Of a stretch of 64,000 nucleotides of DNA, positions 33,839 to 45,736 are shown piece by piece. The position numbers and the translations under genes are program-made. The notes under the pieces are model-generated. The model was not told where the DNA came from and made no database searches. It saw only the letters and a program-made list of their open reading frames with translations. The stretch covers positions 310,001 to 374,000 of the forward strand of contig JAZGTN010000055.1 in NCBI GenBank assembly GCA_037783415.1, written 5' to 3'. How positions within the stretch are numbered: the first letter of the stretch is position 1; the number at the start of each line of letters is the position of its first letter. Source of the DNA: Leptasterias polaris (taxonomy: Eukaryota > Echinodermata > Asteroidea > Forcipulatida > Asteriidae).

Positions 33839-34239
33839 TGCGGTGCACCCAAACGAACTGAAATAAAATAATTCAGGGCCTAAGTTATCCAAAATACCTC
33901 AAGTTCAAAATCAACTACCCCCAAGTCACAATTGGGCTCTATTTTTACACTGTACCACTTTTATTTGGCTCTCAAAATCTATCTAATAAAGAATGTTTTG
34001 GATGCCGACCCTGTGTTTTCTCCTTATTGTTGTTGGGTGCACCCAAACGAGCTGGGATGGGCCGAGGTAGAAATAACGAATGAGGGTTCAATCTTGAGTA
34101 TGAGTTCACTTTGGTCGCACGGTGGCGCTATTCAAGTTCACTATCGTTAGGTATGGTACTGCTAGACATTGCATCACTCAAACTATTGCACCACAATTTC
34201 CCATGATATTTAAGATGATTTGGACTGGATATTTATCGA

Positions 34240-34345
34240 GGTGAGCCGTGGCTCAGCGGATCTGAATAAGAGACTAAAGCATATTCTCTCGTTACCCTAA
34301 CTCACAGTTGGGGATCGAGACCGTTGAGTTAACTCGATACTTGCC
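34240..34345 (+). ncRNA. Vault-RNA-like gene F20, type A
   Basis: Type A body with CAGTTGGGG as in F1; T6 terminator. A GTTT/GGGTT microsatellite follows at 34366-34446. Confidence 0.7.
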
Positions 34346-34365
34346 TTTTTTACTTGTTCCCCGTT

Positions 34366-34446
34366 TTTAAGTTTGTTTGTTTGTTTGTTTGTTTATTGGG
34401 TTGTTGGGTTGTTGGGTTGTTTGTTTGTTTGTTTGTTTGTTTGTTT
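34366..34446. repeat. (GTTT)n / (GGTTGTT)n microsatellite
   Basis: GTTT units interrupted by three GGGTTGTT units. A 97-codon open frame rich in CLFV arises from it. Confidence 0.9.
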
Positions 34447-35210
34447 ATTTCATGTGTTTTGGGTAGTTGTTGTTGTGTGTTTTTGTGTGTATTTTTTTTG
34501 CAAATTTACAGCCACGTTAGACTTGCAATAACTGACAACATGTTTACTTTGTTTCTTGCTTTTCACCGTCATCCAGAGGGGTGCATCCCACTAACTCAAC
34601 TCCAATTACATAAAGAGCAAAATGCTAATTTCAAAAAATCTTGTTAAATGTTAAGAAGTCTCACAGCTTTTACAGCAAAGGGTTTCATCCTCTGCTCTAT
34701 TTTATAAGGGGTGTCCCAAGGCCAGTCGTGTTATTCCCCTTCCAAAAAACCCATTCCTAACCCTTTGTAAATTTCCAAACGTCCGAGCATCAGTTTTGAA
34801 AAAAGGGTCCTTGCTCCTCTCGGTGCAAATATGAAGGGGAAAAAATCAGGGCCTAAGTCATCAAAAATAACTCAAGTTTGAAATCAACAACACCCGAGTC
34901 GATTGGGCACTATTTTAAAAACTGTACCCCATTTATTTGGCTCTCAAATCTGTATAATAAAGAATGTTTTGGATGCCGACGCTGTGTTTTCTCCTTTTTT
35001 AGTGGGGTGCAGCCAAACGCGATTGGATGGGCTGAGAGTAGAAATAACGAATGAGGGTTCAATCTTGAGTATGAGTCCACTCGTGCCGCACGGTGGCACT
35101 GTTCAAGTTCACTATCGTTAGGTATGGTACTGCTAGACATTGCATCACTCAAACTATTGCACCACAATTTCCCATGATATTTAAGATGATTTGGACTGGA
35201 TATTTATCGA

Positions 35211-35316
35211 GGTGAGCCGTGGCTCAGCGGATCTGAATAAGAGACAAAAGCAAATTCTCTCGCAACCCTAACTCACAGTTGGGGATCGAAACCGTTGGGT
35301 TAACCCGTTACTCGCC
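35211..35316 (+). ncRNA. Vault-RNA-like gene F21, type B variant
   Basis: Body as F17 except GTTACTCGCC for GATACTCGCC near the end; only T4 follows, then AGTAC. Convergent with R6. Confidence 0.65.
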
Positions 35317-35755
35317 TTTTAGTACTTTTTAAATTTCACCCTTTGCTCCAGTAAGTCAGTCTTTTGTTTTAACTCACAAAAATAATAAACAAATTAAAAC
35401 AGTAAACTGTAAAATTTATAAATTGTTTTTTCTTTCCAAAGTAACTTTTTTCTTCCCCGTTTTGCAGAAGTGCTTTTAAATTTCACCCTTAAATCATTTC
35501 AAAATAAGTTTTACAAAAATAAATAAAAAATTAAATTACTCTATAGTTTCATACATTTATAGCGATAAGAAATGTTCATTTCTCCACCGTCAAAAGAATT
35601 CACAAAATTATATTAAAAATCAGTTTTAAAACAATAGTAAAATACCCCAAAACAAATTTGGCAGAGATAATTAGTGGAACAAATCAATACATCCTTATTT
35701 CTCTCTGAAATGATTTGAAGTGTGACTACATAAAACAAAAAGAAGAGAAGAAACT

Positions 35756-35864
35756 GAGCGAGTATCGAGTTAACTTGGCGGTCTCGAACCCCAACTTAAC
35801 GCTGGAGCGTACGAGATAACTAGCTTTAGTCTCTTGTTCTGGCCCACCAAGCCGTGGCTCACTC
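35756..35864 (-). ncRNA. Vault-RNA-like gene R6 (109 nt)
   Basis: Close paralogue of R5 with the same GAGTGAG/CTCGCTC stem. TATAATA near -30, GTTGCACAACA at -55 to -45, ACGTCA at -83 to -78. The immediate T run is only TTT; a T5 lies about 15 bases further on, so termination may be less efficient. Confidence 0.62.
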
Positions 35865-36446
35865 GAAGGATTGACGGCGCAAAATTATATTATAAACCTG
35901 TGCATCGATGTTGTGCAACGTTCTTATGAATATTCAGTCAATGACGTGTATGCAACAAGGAAGTGAATGCCTACATTACTCATGTACCTATACAAAATCA
36001 AAAACAGATATGATTGTTTCTTTGTTTATTTATTTTGGGGTTTTTGTTTTTTGTTTTTATCCCGGTACATTTTACAAAGGTTGTTCCCCGGCCCTCATGG
36101 ATTACAAAAGTTTCTCAGTTTAAAATAACAGATACAAAAACCATTACTGTGTGAATCTGAGACGAACTCTACCATTAGTATTTTTTTTTAAATCAGGTTT
36201 TTATTTAGAGAAAACAATAACTACCAGTTTCAAAATAACCAGAAAATTTCGATAAACATCGAGACAGAAACTATTATATTTTCACTTGAGTTATGTAAAC
36301 ATAATTATAACTTTCAAAACGAACATAATTGTTAAAACAATAATTCGGCAAAGGTGAAAATATTACCGGGCCAAAAATTTAAATTTTACTCTGAATTGAG
36401 CTTAGTGTAACTATTCATATAATTATAGACGTGAACAAAACAAAAA

Positions 36447-36543
36447 GACGAGGCCCGATTCAGGGTGTCCAAACTCGAACCTCATCCCTGGGTCGATAAG
36501 AGATGAAACTCGTGATCCAGGACCACTAAACTCGTGGCTCGTC
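36447..36543 (-). ncRNA. Vault-RNA-like gene R7 (97 nt)
   Basis: GACGAG pairs perfectly with CTCGTC. Box A-like GAGTTTAGTGG, box B-like GAGGTTCGAGTTTGG, T5 immediately after. TATATA-rich box at -31 to -24, palindromic ATTGCGCAAT at -54, ACGTCA at -95 to -90. Confidence 0.65.
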
Positions 36544-36566
36544 GAATGTTGCGGGGGAAAAAATAG

Positions 36567-36638
36567 TATATAAACCTTCGCATTAGTATTGCGCAATGCT
36601 CACAATGCTTTATACATGAATATTCATATCGATGACGT
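36567..36638 (-). promoter_or_regulatory. TATA, PSE-like and CRE-like elements of R7
   Basis: Minus strand: TTTATATA 36567-36574, ATTGCGCAATA 36587-36597, ACGTCA 36633-36638. Confidence 0.55.
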
Positions 36639-37372
36639 CTACGCAACGTGGAGGTGAAGTCATGCATTAAATGCGACATTGAACCTGGAGCAAGTTCGTG
36701 ATGTCAACTCCTATAATGTGTTATAGCGCCACCAATCTACCCAAAAGAAATATTCACGGGTTCGAGAAACATGTGGGATTTTCAGAGTGGACAACAGAAT
36801 GGTTATATTGAAACTGACTATTCACACAACCAAACAGAATTTGCATAAATGTACTTAATAATCTGCATAGATAGAACATGGTGGTGATTAAGAACAAATT
36901 TACGCACAAATAGGCTTTCACCAGTTGACAAAAAAAAAAAACACAAAAACTACCAATTGTTATCCAAAAGTTTAAAGTATAGCTAACAACTCGAGATAAA
37001 GCTTCTGCTACCTGGCCCCTCTCTGAATAAAGATAAGGTACAACATGTGTAATAAACAAAAGTCAGCTTTCACTGGTATACGAACTCTCAGGGAATTAAG
37101 ATAATGTACAGCATAGGTTAAACAAGCCTGGTTGGGTTTATACCCTCTTTGAATCAAGAAATTGTACATTTCAACCTGTGTTAGCCATGTATACCATTTC
37201 AATCAACAACATTTCATTTACGGGAATCCCGGCATCTCGTTTTACATTTTCTCAACACTTTTTCCATGCTGTGCAAACACTAGAGCCATCCGCCTCCAAA
37301 CACTCATCGGAGTTGCTTTACTGTGCAAACAAATACTGACCAGTGAACTCTCAATCTAACCTTCAGCACAGG

Positions 37373-37690
37373 TCATCGGGCCCTGGTAGCATCGGGCCGG
37401 GTGGGGAAATAGAGGGTGAGACCATGGAGGAAGGACCTAGATCATCGGCCGGGTAGTAGATAATCGGGCTGGGTGAGACTTAGATTAATGGCTGGGTGAG
37501 ACCTATCAACGGATGGGTGAGACCTAGATCAACGGCTGGGTGAGACCTGGGCCGGGTATAGTAGATAATCGGGCCGGGTGAGACCTAGATAATCAGGCCG
37601 GGTGGGATTTAGATCATTGGCTGGGTAAGACCTAGATCAACGGGCCGGGTAGATCATCGGGCCGGTGACTTAGATCATCAGGGCGGGCAT
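37373..37690. repeat. Degenerate minisatellite, unit about 21-23 bp
   Basis: Irregular repetition of (A)TCGGGCCGGGTGAGACCTAG with many substitutions and length changes. More GC-rich than its surroundings. Confidence 0.85.
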
Positions 37691-38451
37691 AAAGGGTAAA
37701 GGACACCCGATAAACGTTTGCTCATTGTCACGCTGAAACTTTGAAGTTGCTGGTGTAGAAAGCCACCATAGCCCTTCAATTGCATCCAATTCCGGACCAA
37801 ATCATAATACAAAATATTATAATCTTTCATTTGGTAAATGAAGGTCCCTACACTTGAATGTCACCTTGCAATATTCTTAGACGAAACCGACTGTTTTTTA
37901 ATGAAAGAGACGAAGTGTTTGGTATGTAATGTTTTCTGGATCACACTTATCTCTAAAATACAATAATGCTAAAACGGATTGCAAGGAATTGTTGTCAAGT
38001 GCGCAGATTCTGACCTTCAATACACACAATCTGGGTGCCGATATTAGTTGTACAACAAATGAGCAATTTGTTGTTCTACTTTGACTTAAGATCAAACTCT
38101 AAGGATTTTACTGAAATCGCTCGGAGTGTTTGATATGACAGTTTATTTCACCCCTTACATACTCCGCCCTCGCTTGGGGGGTCAAAGTTGGTAACACGCT
38201 CGTCGTGTAACGCGTAACGCACAATTTTCAGCCAATGGGAGATCTTTCACTGACCTCGATGAGGGCGCTGTTTGATCGTCATCGTCAAGCGCACGGGATG
38301 TACCGAATACATGAGGGGTCGTAACCTCTGCATTCTGTGTCACCTTTTCTCTATAGGCAAGTCTCGTGTACTGAACGTTAAAGCGCGCAATTTGATTTCC
38401 TTCTCGCTTGGTGACTACTTCAACAATTTAAGGACGATATTAAAACTTCAC

Positions 38452-38823
38452 TTAAAGGCCCTGTACACTATTGGTAAGATCGACAAACAAAAATGTTCAC
38501 AGATTCACACATAACTTACATGATGTAAAGTAAGTAATGGTAGAAAAGGTTCCAGTTAAAATATTTTTGCCTAAAATGCTATCGTTTCTGAGAAATGAGT
38601 AAAACAATAGTTTTTATCGCGCGCGATAATAAACTCGATGTTTGAAAAACAGAAAACACATAAGGTCTCTTTTCACTATTTTCTCGTAACCTCGATGACC
38701 AATTGAGCTCAAATTTTCACAGGTTTGTATATTTCATGTAGGCCTATGTGGTTGATTACACAAAACATGAACACTGTCTGTGATTGTTTTGTCAGCTCTG
38801 CCAATCCTGTATAATACCTTTAA
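38452..38823. mobile_element. MITE family 2 copy, degenerate, TTAA-flanked
   Basis: TTAAAGGCCCTGTACACTAT at the left; the right end is the inverse of TTAAAGGTATTATACAGGAT, followed by TTAA. Interior aligns loosely with 39776-40153. Confidence 0.6.
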
Positions 38824-39775
38824 GAAGCACTGCTGTTGATAATATAATTTATAAACTATTTTGAAAGCTTTTCAAAGAGGTTTGGATAGTTTTTCACCCC
38901 AAAATGTTTTAATCTGAGAGACAATTCATGCATGAATCATTTCTTAGATTTCTTAGGGTTGGTGTCTGTTCGCGAAGGCTGCGGCCAGAGATGAGGTTGG
39001 TACCCGCTGTCACCTTGCTAGCTCAACGTGGATGGATTCGCCCGTCCATGATTCGACGTTCTTGCGAAAATTTACCGTGAAAATTTTTAGTTTTTTTCCC
39101 AGCAAGGAATTGTAGGCCTCAGACACTGTGTTCATCAGCTGAAACTTTTACATCTGACTTCTATTGTGCCTTTCTTTATAATTTTGGCAAATAAATCAGG
39201 ATTATGTTGTAAAACTAAATGATAATAACAACAATCTATGGCCCTACTTAAGCATCGAGCTGGGACCCCAAGTTTCTCAAAAATCATACGCGCGCGCGAG
39301 AATTGAAACAAGTTTTGTCATGGTGTATTGACCATTAATTATTGTTAGTTTTTGGAAACTAAACGCATGTATATCATGATTAACTCAGTTAAACTTAACA
39401 TACTCCTTTAAAATTGGACCAGACACAACAGTAACGGGACGCCCTCAAAATCACCATCAAACCCTCGCACGTCCCCTTAACCCACACACACCACACATTT
39501 TGAACCCAAACTGACAAATCAGCACAGAACCCCACCATGTCGCATTCTATCGTTAATAGTCATTTTTATCGATTGGGATCTTCTCAGTTTTGACAGTGAG
39601 TGATAACGTGTTATCTATAGATCCGACAATCCATGGGTCCAATGTGCAAGTTTATCCAATGTAAGAATGAAACAATAATTATGTTATGCAGCCGGGTTTT
39701 TCTCACGGATGGTCGACCAAATTATCGTGAACAGAAAGTAAACATCTGATAGTAGCTTAATGACCGAGCTCCACT

Positions 39776-40153
39776 TTAAAGGCACTGTACACGTTTGGTA
39801 ATTACTCAAAATATATATTAGCATAAAAACTTACTTGGTATTACGAGCAACGGAGAGCTGTTGATAGTATACAACATTGTGAGAATCGACTCCCTCTGAA
39901 GTAACGTAGTTTTTGAGAAAGAGGTAATTTCTCACTAAAATAATAAAAGACTTCTGGCCAGAAGCCTTTTATTCCTATCTGAAAGCACACTAATTTGTAC
40001 AACAAGGGTGTTTTTTCTTTCATCATTTTCTTGCAACTTCAATGACCAATTGAGTCCAAATTTTCACAGGCTTGTTATTTTATGCATATGTTGGGATACA
40101 CCAAGTGAGAATACTGGTCTTTGACAATTACCAAACGTGTTCAGTGCCTTTAA
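39776..40153. mobile_element. MITE family 2 copy, TTAA-flanked, 378 bp
   Basis: TTAA + AGGCACTGTACACG at the left and CGTGTTCAGTGCCT + TTAA at the right; the inverted similarity continues into TTTGGTAATT. TTAA at both ends suggests a piggyBac-type non-autonomous element. Confidence 0.8.
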
Positions 40154-41360
40154 CCCAAGACACAAAAAGCATAACCACCAAAACAAACAAACACAAAACA
40201 AAAAAACAACAAACATTTTACTACTTTAAAGCCAAATAATACTGGACATGTTTTTTTTCTACATGGGCAAAAAGTTAGCAAGGTACCAGCTACAAGTAGT
40301 ATACATTATATAGCGTTTTGTTGGTAACTTGCATTACAGAACTCGGGAAAGTACTGTGCTTAATACACATCGGTGTAAGGGTATCCCCAATGCATATGTT
40401 AAAACTTGCATCTACTTCTTGGGCGAAACTTTTCACAAGTGCTTAAGCAGCTTAACGATATGTATAGACCACATGTGAAATTAGGTCAATATAGGCACTG
40501 TTCATTCACTACAGGATGTATAGCCCTCCAACATACCCGGCCGTGTTGTCCTTTCCTTTGCCGTTTCTGTCCATGTCACCCCAGGTTGTGTTAGTTCATT
40601 CATGATGGTTCATCCCTCCATCTATAGTCTGCCTAAAATGCTGTGTTTAATTCAGAAGTAGATCATATCATATTAGAGCCCATGATGATCATGGTAAAAG
40701 TTAGAACGAAGCCGTAAGATTGCTATCAAAATGGTGTCAGAAGTGGGATACGAATATGCAATCATAAGCCATTTTGATCTCACAAACATCGCCCTCGTTT
40801 CCTAAACAAGTTCATCAAGCACGTGTTGTATCATCGAGGAAAGTACTCCATGGTTGTATTAAGTACATGATTCAACTTTACTTATGCTGTCCTAGTGCAG
40901 GGTAGTAATGTACACACGTTTAGCGATTCTGGGATCCTTTATTCTAATTCTTTGGTAACCATTTTGATTCCCGTAAAAAACGGACTCTGTAAAAAGCTGA
41001 CACTCTAGGGTTGAAACGTTTACGAGTTCAGTTTCGATATTGTTGTCAACATTTACAAGCCAATTTATTGACATTTTTATAGACAGTCAACAGCCCTCCA
41101 AAGCGTCCATTGCGTGGAGTGTTTGTCTTTAGAATTTGCACCGCTTAGCCGGGCTGGAAGTGGTGTTGACATTGTCCAATTGCCAGGATGGTATTGTTTG
41201 GGAGAGGGTTGACAAAAATGTACGTGACCAATGCATGCAGAGGAGGACAGATCTATTCCTACCTCCATGGACAGACTAAGTTTTGTTTAAATAGTTCATG
41301 TTGAAAAGAGTTCATGATCTGAATTGTGGAAACAAAAAATGAATGCATGTAAATGTATGG

Positions 41361-41554
41361 AGTCAAAAAGTTGGTTCTATAAAATGGCGGATCGCGTTAG
41401 TTCACAAACTAAAAGAAAAACCACCACGTCAAGGGATGTGTGTGGATTATTTTATTCTACTTTTAAAATATCTTTCCAAACTAGGCTATTTATTTCTTAA
41501 CTCATGCTTTTTACAGCCCAAAAAGCGCCCGTCCAAGGCAACGTGCCCCCTTTA
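41361..41554. mobile_element. MITE family 1, truncated copy
   Basis: Corresponds to the right half of 32081-32475 (TTCTA(C/T)AAA(G/A)TGGCGG, CTACTTTTAAAA, GGCAACGTG(T/C)CCC); the left terminus is absent. Confidence 0.65.
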
Positions 41555-42416
41555 CACACTTACCACTGACTACCAAAATGGAAAGCGTGGCAGACATTTT
41601 GCGCGAGTGACGTTGGTGCAACAAGTCAATAGCTATACGAACATTGTAGTAAACAATGTTTGCAGGGTTTTTTCATCTTGAAATCGATGCCACGAAACCG
41701 AGACCGGGGAAAAAATTAGTCTGGTCTTATTACCTGATGAGAATAATTCATTATTGGCATCGGGTACTAGACAAAGGAAGGTCCTCAAAAGGCACTGGAA
41801 GATGCGAAGGAATGCCGATAGACGTGCCCTAAACCCACAAAGTGGTAATGTCTAATGTACAAGTTTCACTGCGATAAGAAGTTTGTACATAAGAAATTTC
41901 TCATTTTACAGGACATTGTCCGGTCAAAACACGGACACCGTGCGTGAAAAGTCAGACTTTAAACTTGACACTTTAACTTTGACAGTTGTAGGTGAGCCAG
42001 CGAATTAGAGATAAAACAGTCATTATGATAAGACAAATATTGCACAGTTTAATTTACTGCTTGGTTTCTCACCCATTCATACCGGTAATAAATAATGATA
42101 TAGATATAATTAATAACAGAGTTCAGTTAGTAGTGGATGACCTGCTTTATACAGACCTGCTTAACGGGAACCGCGGACTCAGCACTGGAATATTTTACCA
42201 GTCAAAGTACAATATTATAATTATACCAGTAGTTTTGGGGGGACTGGTTCCCACTATTTTATTATAATATAAGCAGCTATGAATTTTTAAAGCAATAATT
42301 TTACGCTAGGTAGAGACATAAAACTGGGCCAATTAGTTCACTTGTAATTCGAAAATGTCACTTTAAATTCAAGTTTGTTATGAAATAACAATCCATTGTT
42401 ACGAATCCGCCAATGG

Positions 42417-42618
<202 letters not shown>

Positions 42619-43330
42619 GTCGCCATTATGCTATTTCGGTACATTAATCTGTCATTACCTACGATAATAATCCGTCTTTAGGTTTGATTATCCGCCTTCA
42701 CGAATGGTCAATTCTCAATTACGGATTAGGAGTTTGTCTTACCGGATCGATACTCCGTTAGTACAGAACTACTCTGTTATCATTGATCAACACCCGAACG
42801 GAAACTTCATTTCTCTCAGAATAGCAATGCATCATAGAGCAGTGGCGTAAACCAGACATTTTCATTGGGGGGAGGGGGCAAGCGGAGGCAAACAAATAAT
42901 TCGGCGATGAACAAAGAAAGTCTCTTAGTTCTTAAACCTCCCGAGTGAAGCTCCACTATTTCAGAAGAGACAAGGGGAAGTGCTTGGGAGCAATGACCAT
43001 ATTCGCTCAGTGCACGAATCCCGCCTTGTGCGTGTAGAGCCTCGACTTCATGCTTCATTTGTATTGTATTTATGAATCTGTTTAGATGAAAGTGTCAGTC
43101 ATTACCGTGACAATACAGAGTTATATAATGCTTATATTCACTGCAGTCCCCAATTCGAGGCTCGACACGCAAATGGCTGACCATGCAAGGAGCAAGTCAT
43201 GGGAAATGATGTAGAAGACGACCGTAGCAACCTGGGAAGACGATATCAAAGACTTGAATGGACTCAGACCTAACACAGCAGTGCAACATGCCCCAAAACA
43301 CCAATCTGACGGACAACAAAGTTGGCTATA

Positions 43331-43357
43331 CCATGGAGGAAGGTCCTTCCTCCATGG
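43331..43357. repeat. 27-bp perfect palindrome with 1-nt centre
   Basis: CCATGGAGGAAGG - T - CCTTCCTCCATGG. After a CTATA on each side, outer GTTGG and CCAAC are again complementary. Confidence 0.95.
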
Positions 43358-44027
43358 CTATACCAACCATCACCTTCTGTCAGAGGTCGGCATCAGATAG
43401 CTGGCTATCGGTAGATATAGGCTGCCGTGTCGATAGATAGGCTGCCGTGTTACCATTTTGTACGATGTTTGCAATATTTTGCTTCCAACCAAGGTCGTTG
43501 TCGTTCTACTTCGGTTTCGTTTTTAATAAAAAGTTACTTTGTAATTGTATCGCGAACTTATCTGTACATTGTTATCATGCTTCGACCGCGTGCTACAGTT
43601 CTGCATTCATTTCAAACCGAAGCTGTTTGCTGACCAACGTCATGTGTAGATCCTGCTATACCACTCTGTAGTTATTTATACTTTATACTTTAAAACTATA
43701 TTTTGATAAGGTGAATTTTTGGAGCACAAAATTCCTCTGCACCATCCTTACCCAACCTCTGAACCAACACCCAACACCCCTCAAACTTTGTCATGGGGTT
43801 TGCAGCCCATGAATTGAAAAACCCATTGCATTGTTTTTAAAAGAGGGATGAACAAAAAACACTGCGGAGAGAGTAAAAAAAAATCTGAGCGCGTAATAAA
43901 TATAGGTGCATGACCAAGGAGGCAAGGAGAGTAACTGCTCTCCCAAATTTGAGCCACAAAAAGGGGATGCGGACACTAACTCCAATTCTAACGATGGCAT
44001 ATCTCAATAAAAAAGGGTCTGGACTAA

Positions 44028-44048
44028 CCCCCCCCCCCCCCCCCCCCC
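44028..44048. repeat. C21 homopolymer
   Basis: Uninterrupted run of 21 C. Confidence 0.98.
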
Positions 44049-44992
44049 AATCACAAACACCCCACCACCACACCACCACTCCCAGTTGTATGGGATCCAC
44101 CACACCAACAAAAACCGGGAAAACCCATGAGAAAATGTTCAGGAAGCATGTTAACAAAAACAGAAGGAAATGTCATTAGCCGTATTGTGACGCGTGTGTG
44201 CGTTCTGTCACAAGGACACGCCCCCACAGACCGTGTCATCTGCGATGGTTCTCATGGGATGCGGAACACCGGAGCGCCCCATTGGGTTGACTTGCGCTAT
44301 CGCGGTAGACACAGATGGTCGTGGAGATTAAATAATACCTTATTTTTGGTAACACAATATTTATCGCTCGTTTGATAATTTATCCATTAGGCGCTGGATG
44401 CAGGCCAATGCAACCTTTATCTCCATAAAAATATCATTTGATAGTACAAATTCTGTTCGGTTGGAATTTAATTGGCTCCAGAAATAGAATAGTATTTGCA
44501 TTTTTTTTCTACACAACAATTAATGCCAGCCGGTAAAATCTTGCGTTTTGTAAACGCCATCAATCCAGCCGCCTATTTCCAGCGAGAGGCTTTTGCAAAC
44601 ATAAATATCTAATTCACCTCAATTGATATTTTCCACGTGTTGCAACAAGATCTAAATACTATATTGACCATGATACGGAAGAGACAAACCTTCCCAGGGG
44701 CGTGTATGTACGTACATCCGGTATTTCCGCTACAAACAACAAACAGTGCTATAATGTCATTGTACTTGCAACATTCTGTGTTGTTAATTTTTGCATACAT
44801 TTGTGTTTTCGAACATCCGCTGAATCGAAGAACCGATCAGACAGATTTCCATCATAATAATTTAAATTAAGTTCTCCGGATATTCAGAAGCCAGTTTGCT
44901 AGTAATTGTTGTTTGGTGTTTTGGTTTGTTGTTTACTGTTTATTTGTGCCTCCGTACAATCATTCCAAGGGGTAACAATGAGTGAGCTTTAG

Positions 44993-45188
44993 ACCATGAC
45001 TATAGATAGTCAACGCTGGTACCATGACTATAGATAGTCAACGCTGGTACCATGACTATAGATAGTCAACGCTGGTACCATGACTATAGATAGTCAACGC
45101 TGGTACCATGACTATAGATAGTCAACGCTGGTACCATGACTATAGATAGTCAACGCTGGTACCATGACTATAGATAGTCAACGCTGGT
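44993..45188. repeat. 28-bp minisatellite, exactly seven copies
   Basis: Unit ACCATGACTATAGATAGTCA + ACGCTGGT, copies at 44993 plus multiples of 28, apparently identical. Each holds the short inverted repeat GACTAT-AG-ATAGTC. Confidence 0.97.
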
Positions 45189-45204
45189 ACCTTTTAATAC
45201 GGGA

Positions 45205-45475
45205 GTCTGCTGGCCAAACGCCAGTTTTAAAACAATTGATGATCACTTTTACAAGTATTGCAAAATGCATCGTCCCCCATTTTTTCAACAGTGATCCGCT
45301 TGCCCAAATGCCAGTTAAAACACACGAGGACCAGTCACAATTCACCGTCCAAGTGGCTCGGCTGTCTTGTTCAATATTGAAAAGCAACCCCGTTTATAGC
45401 CCCAGAAATACGGACAAGTGAAAAAGCTGACGGACTATAATGTGAAATGACAAGCTGCTCTTTGCTTCAATTAAC
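45205..45475. repeat. Dispersed repeat, copy 1
   Basis: Shares ordered blocks with 50985-51150: GCTGGCCAAA(C/T)GCCAG, GAGGAC(C/A)AGTC, TCCAAGTGG, GACAAGTGAAAAAGCTGACGG / GACTTGTGAAAAGGCTGACG, GTGAAATGA(C/A)AAGCTG. Class unknown. Confidence 0.55.
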
Positions 45476-45736
45476 CATCTAGATTGTTGGCTGCTTGAAA
45501 TTGAAATTCCATACCAAATATTTCTTGAAACAACTGACCAATGATATTGGGAGACATTGCAGAGACTTTAGCTCACCACCCCCACCAAAACCCAAAACCT
45601 AAGCCTTACCCCGACCCTAACCATGTAATTGCATTTAAACCAGTCTACCCACATGAATGGAAAAAACTACATAAAGATACTGCAGCAGAATTCTCCCCGC
45701 AACTTGCTCCCTGCTTACGGTGTACCACTTTTCCCT

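Larger units (their letters stand above)
37691..42416. other. No gene recognised; MITE copies listed separately
   Basis: Open frames are short and lack family features. A small CpG-rich patch lies at about 38160-38290. The only clear structures are the MITE copies at 38452-38823, 39776-40153 and 41361-41554. Confidence 0.5.

Noticed and set aside
9352..35316. Interpretation of the cluster as ordinary tRNA genes
   Set aside because: Box A starts two or more bases later than in tRNA, the T-arm does not form a standard 5-bp stem, lengths vary from 74 to 124, and no consistent anticodon arm is visible.
9352..35316. Interpretation of the cluster as a tRNA-derived SINE family
   Set aside because: No common 3' tail, no target duplications, and promoter elements upstream of the start are conserved. 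The genuine SINE at 47983-48353 looks quite different. Not wholly excluded.
33508..37059. Paired minus-strand frames sharing MFITHVVPY and YSERGQVAE
   Set aside because: They lie in a segmental duplication and diverge outside a short block, with no domain or splice signals.
44993..45188. CRISPR-like array
   Set aside because: Direct repeats are contiguous with no spacers, and the DNA is eukaryotic.
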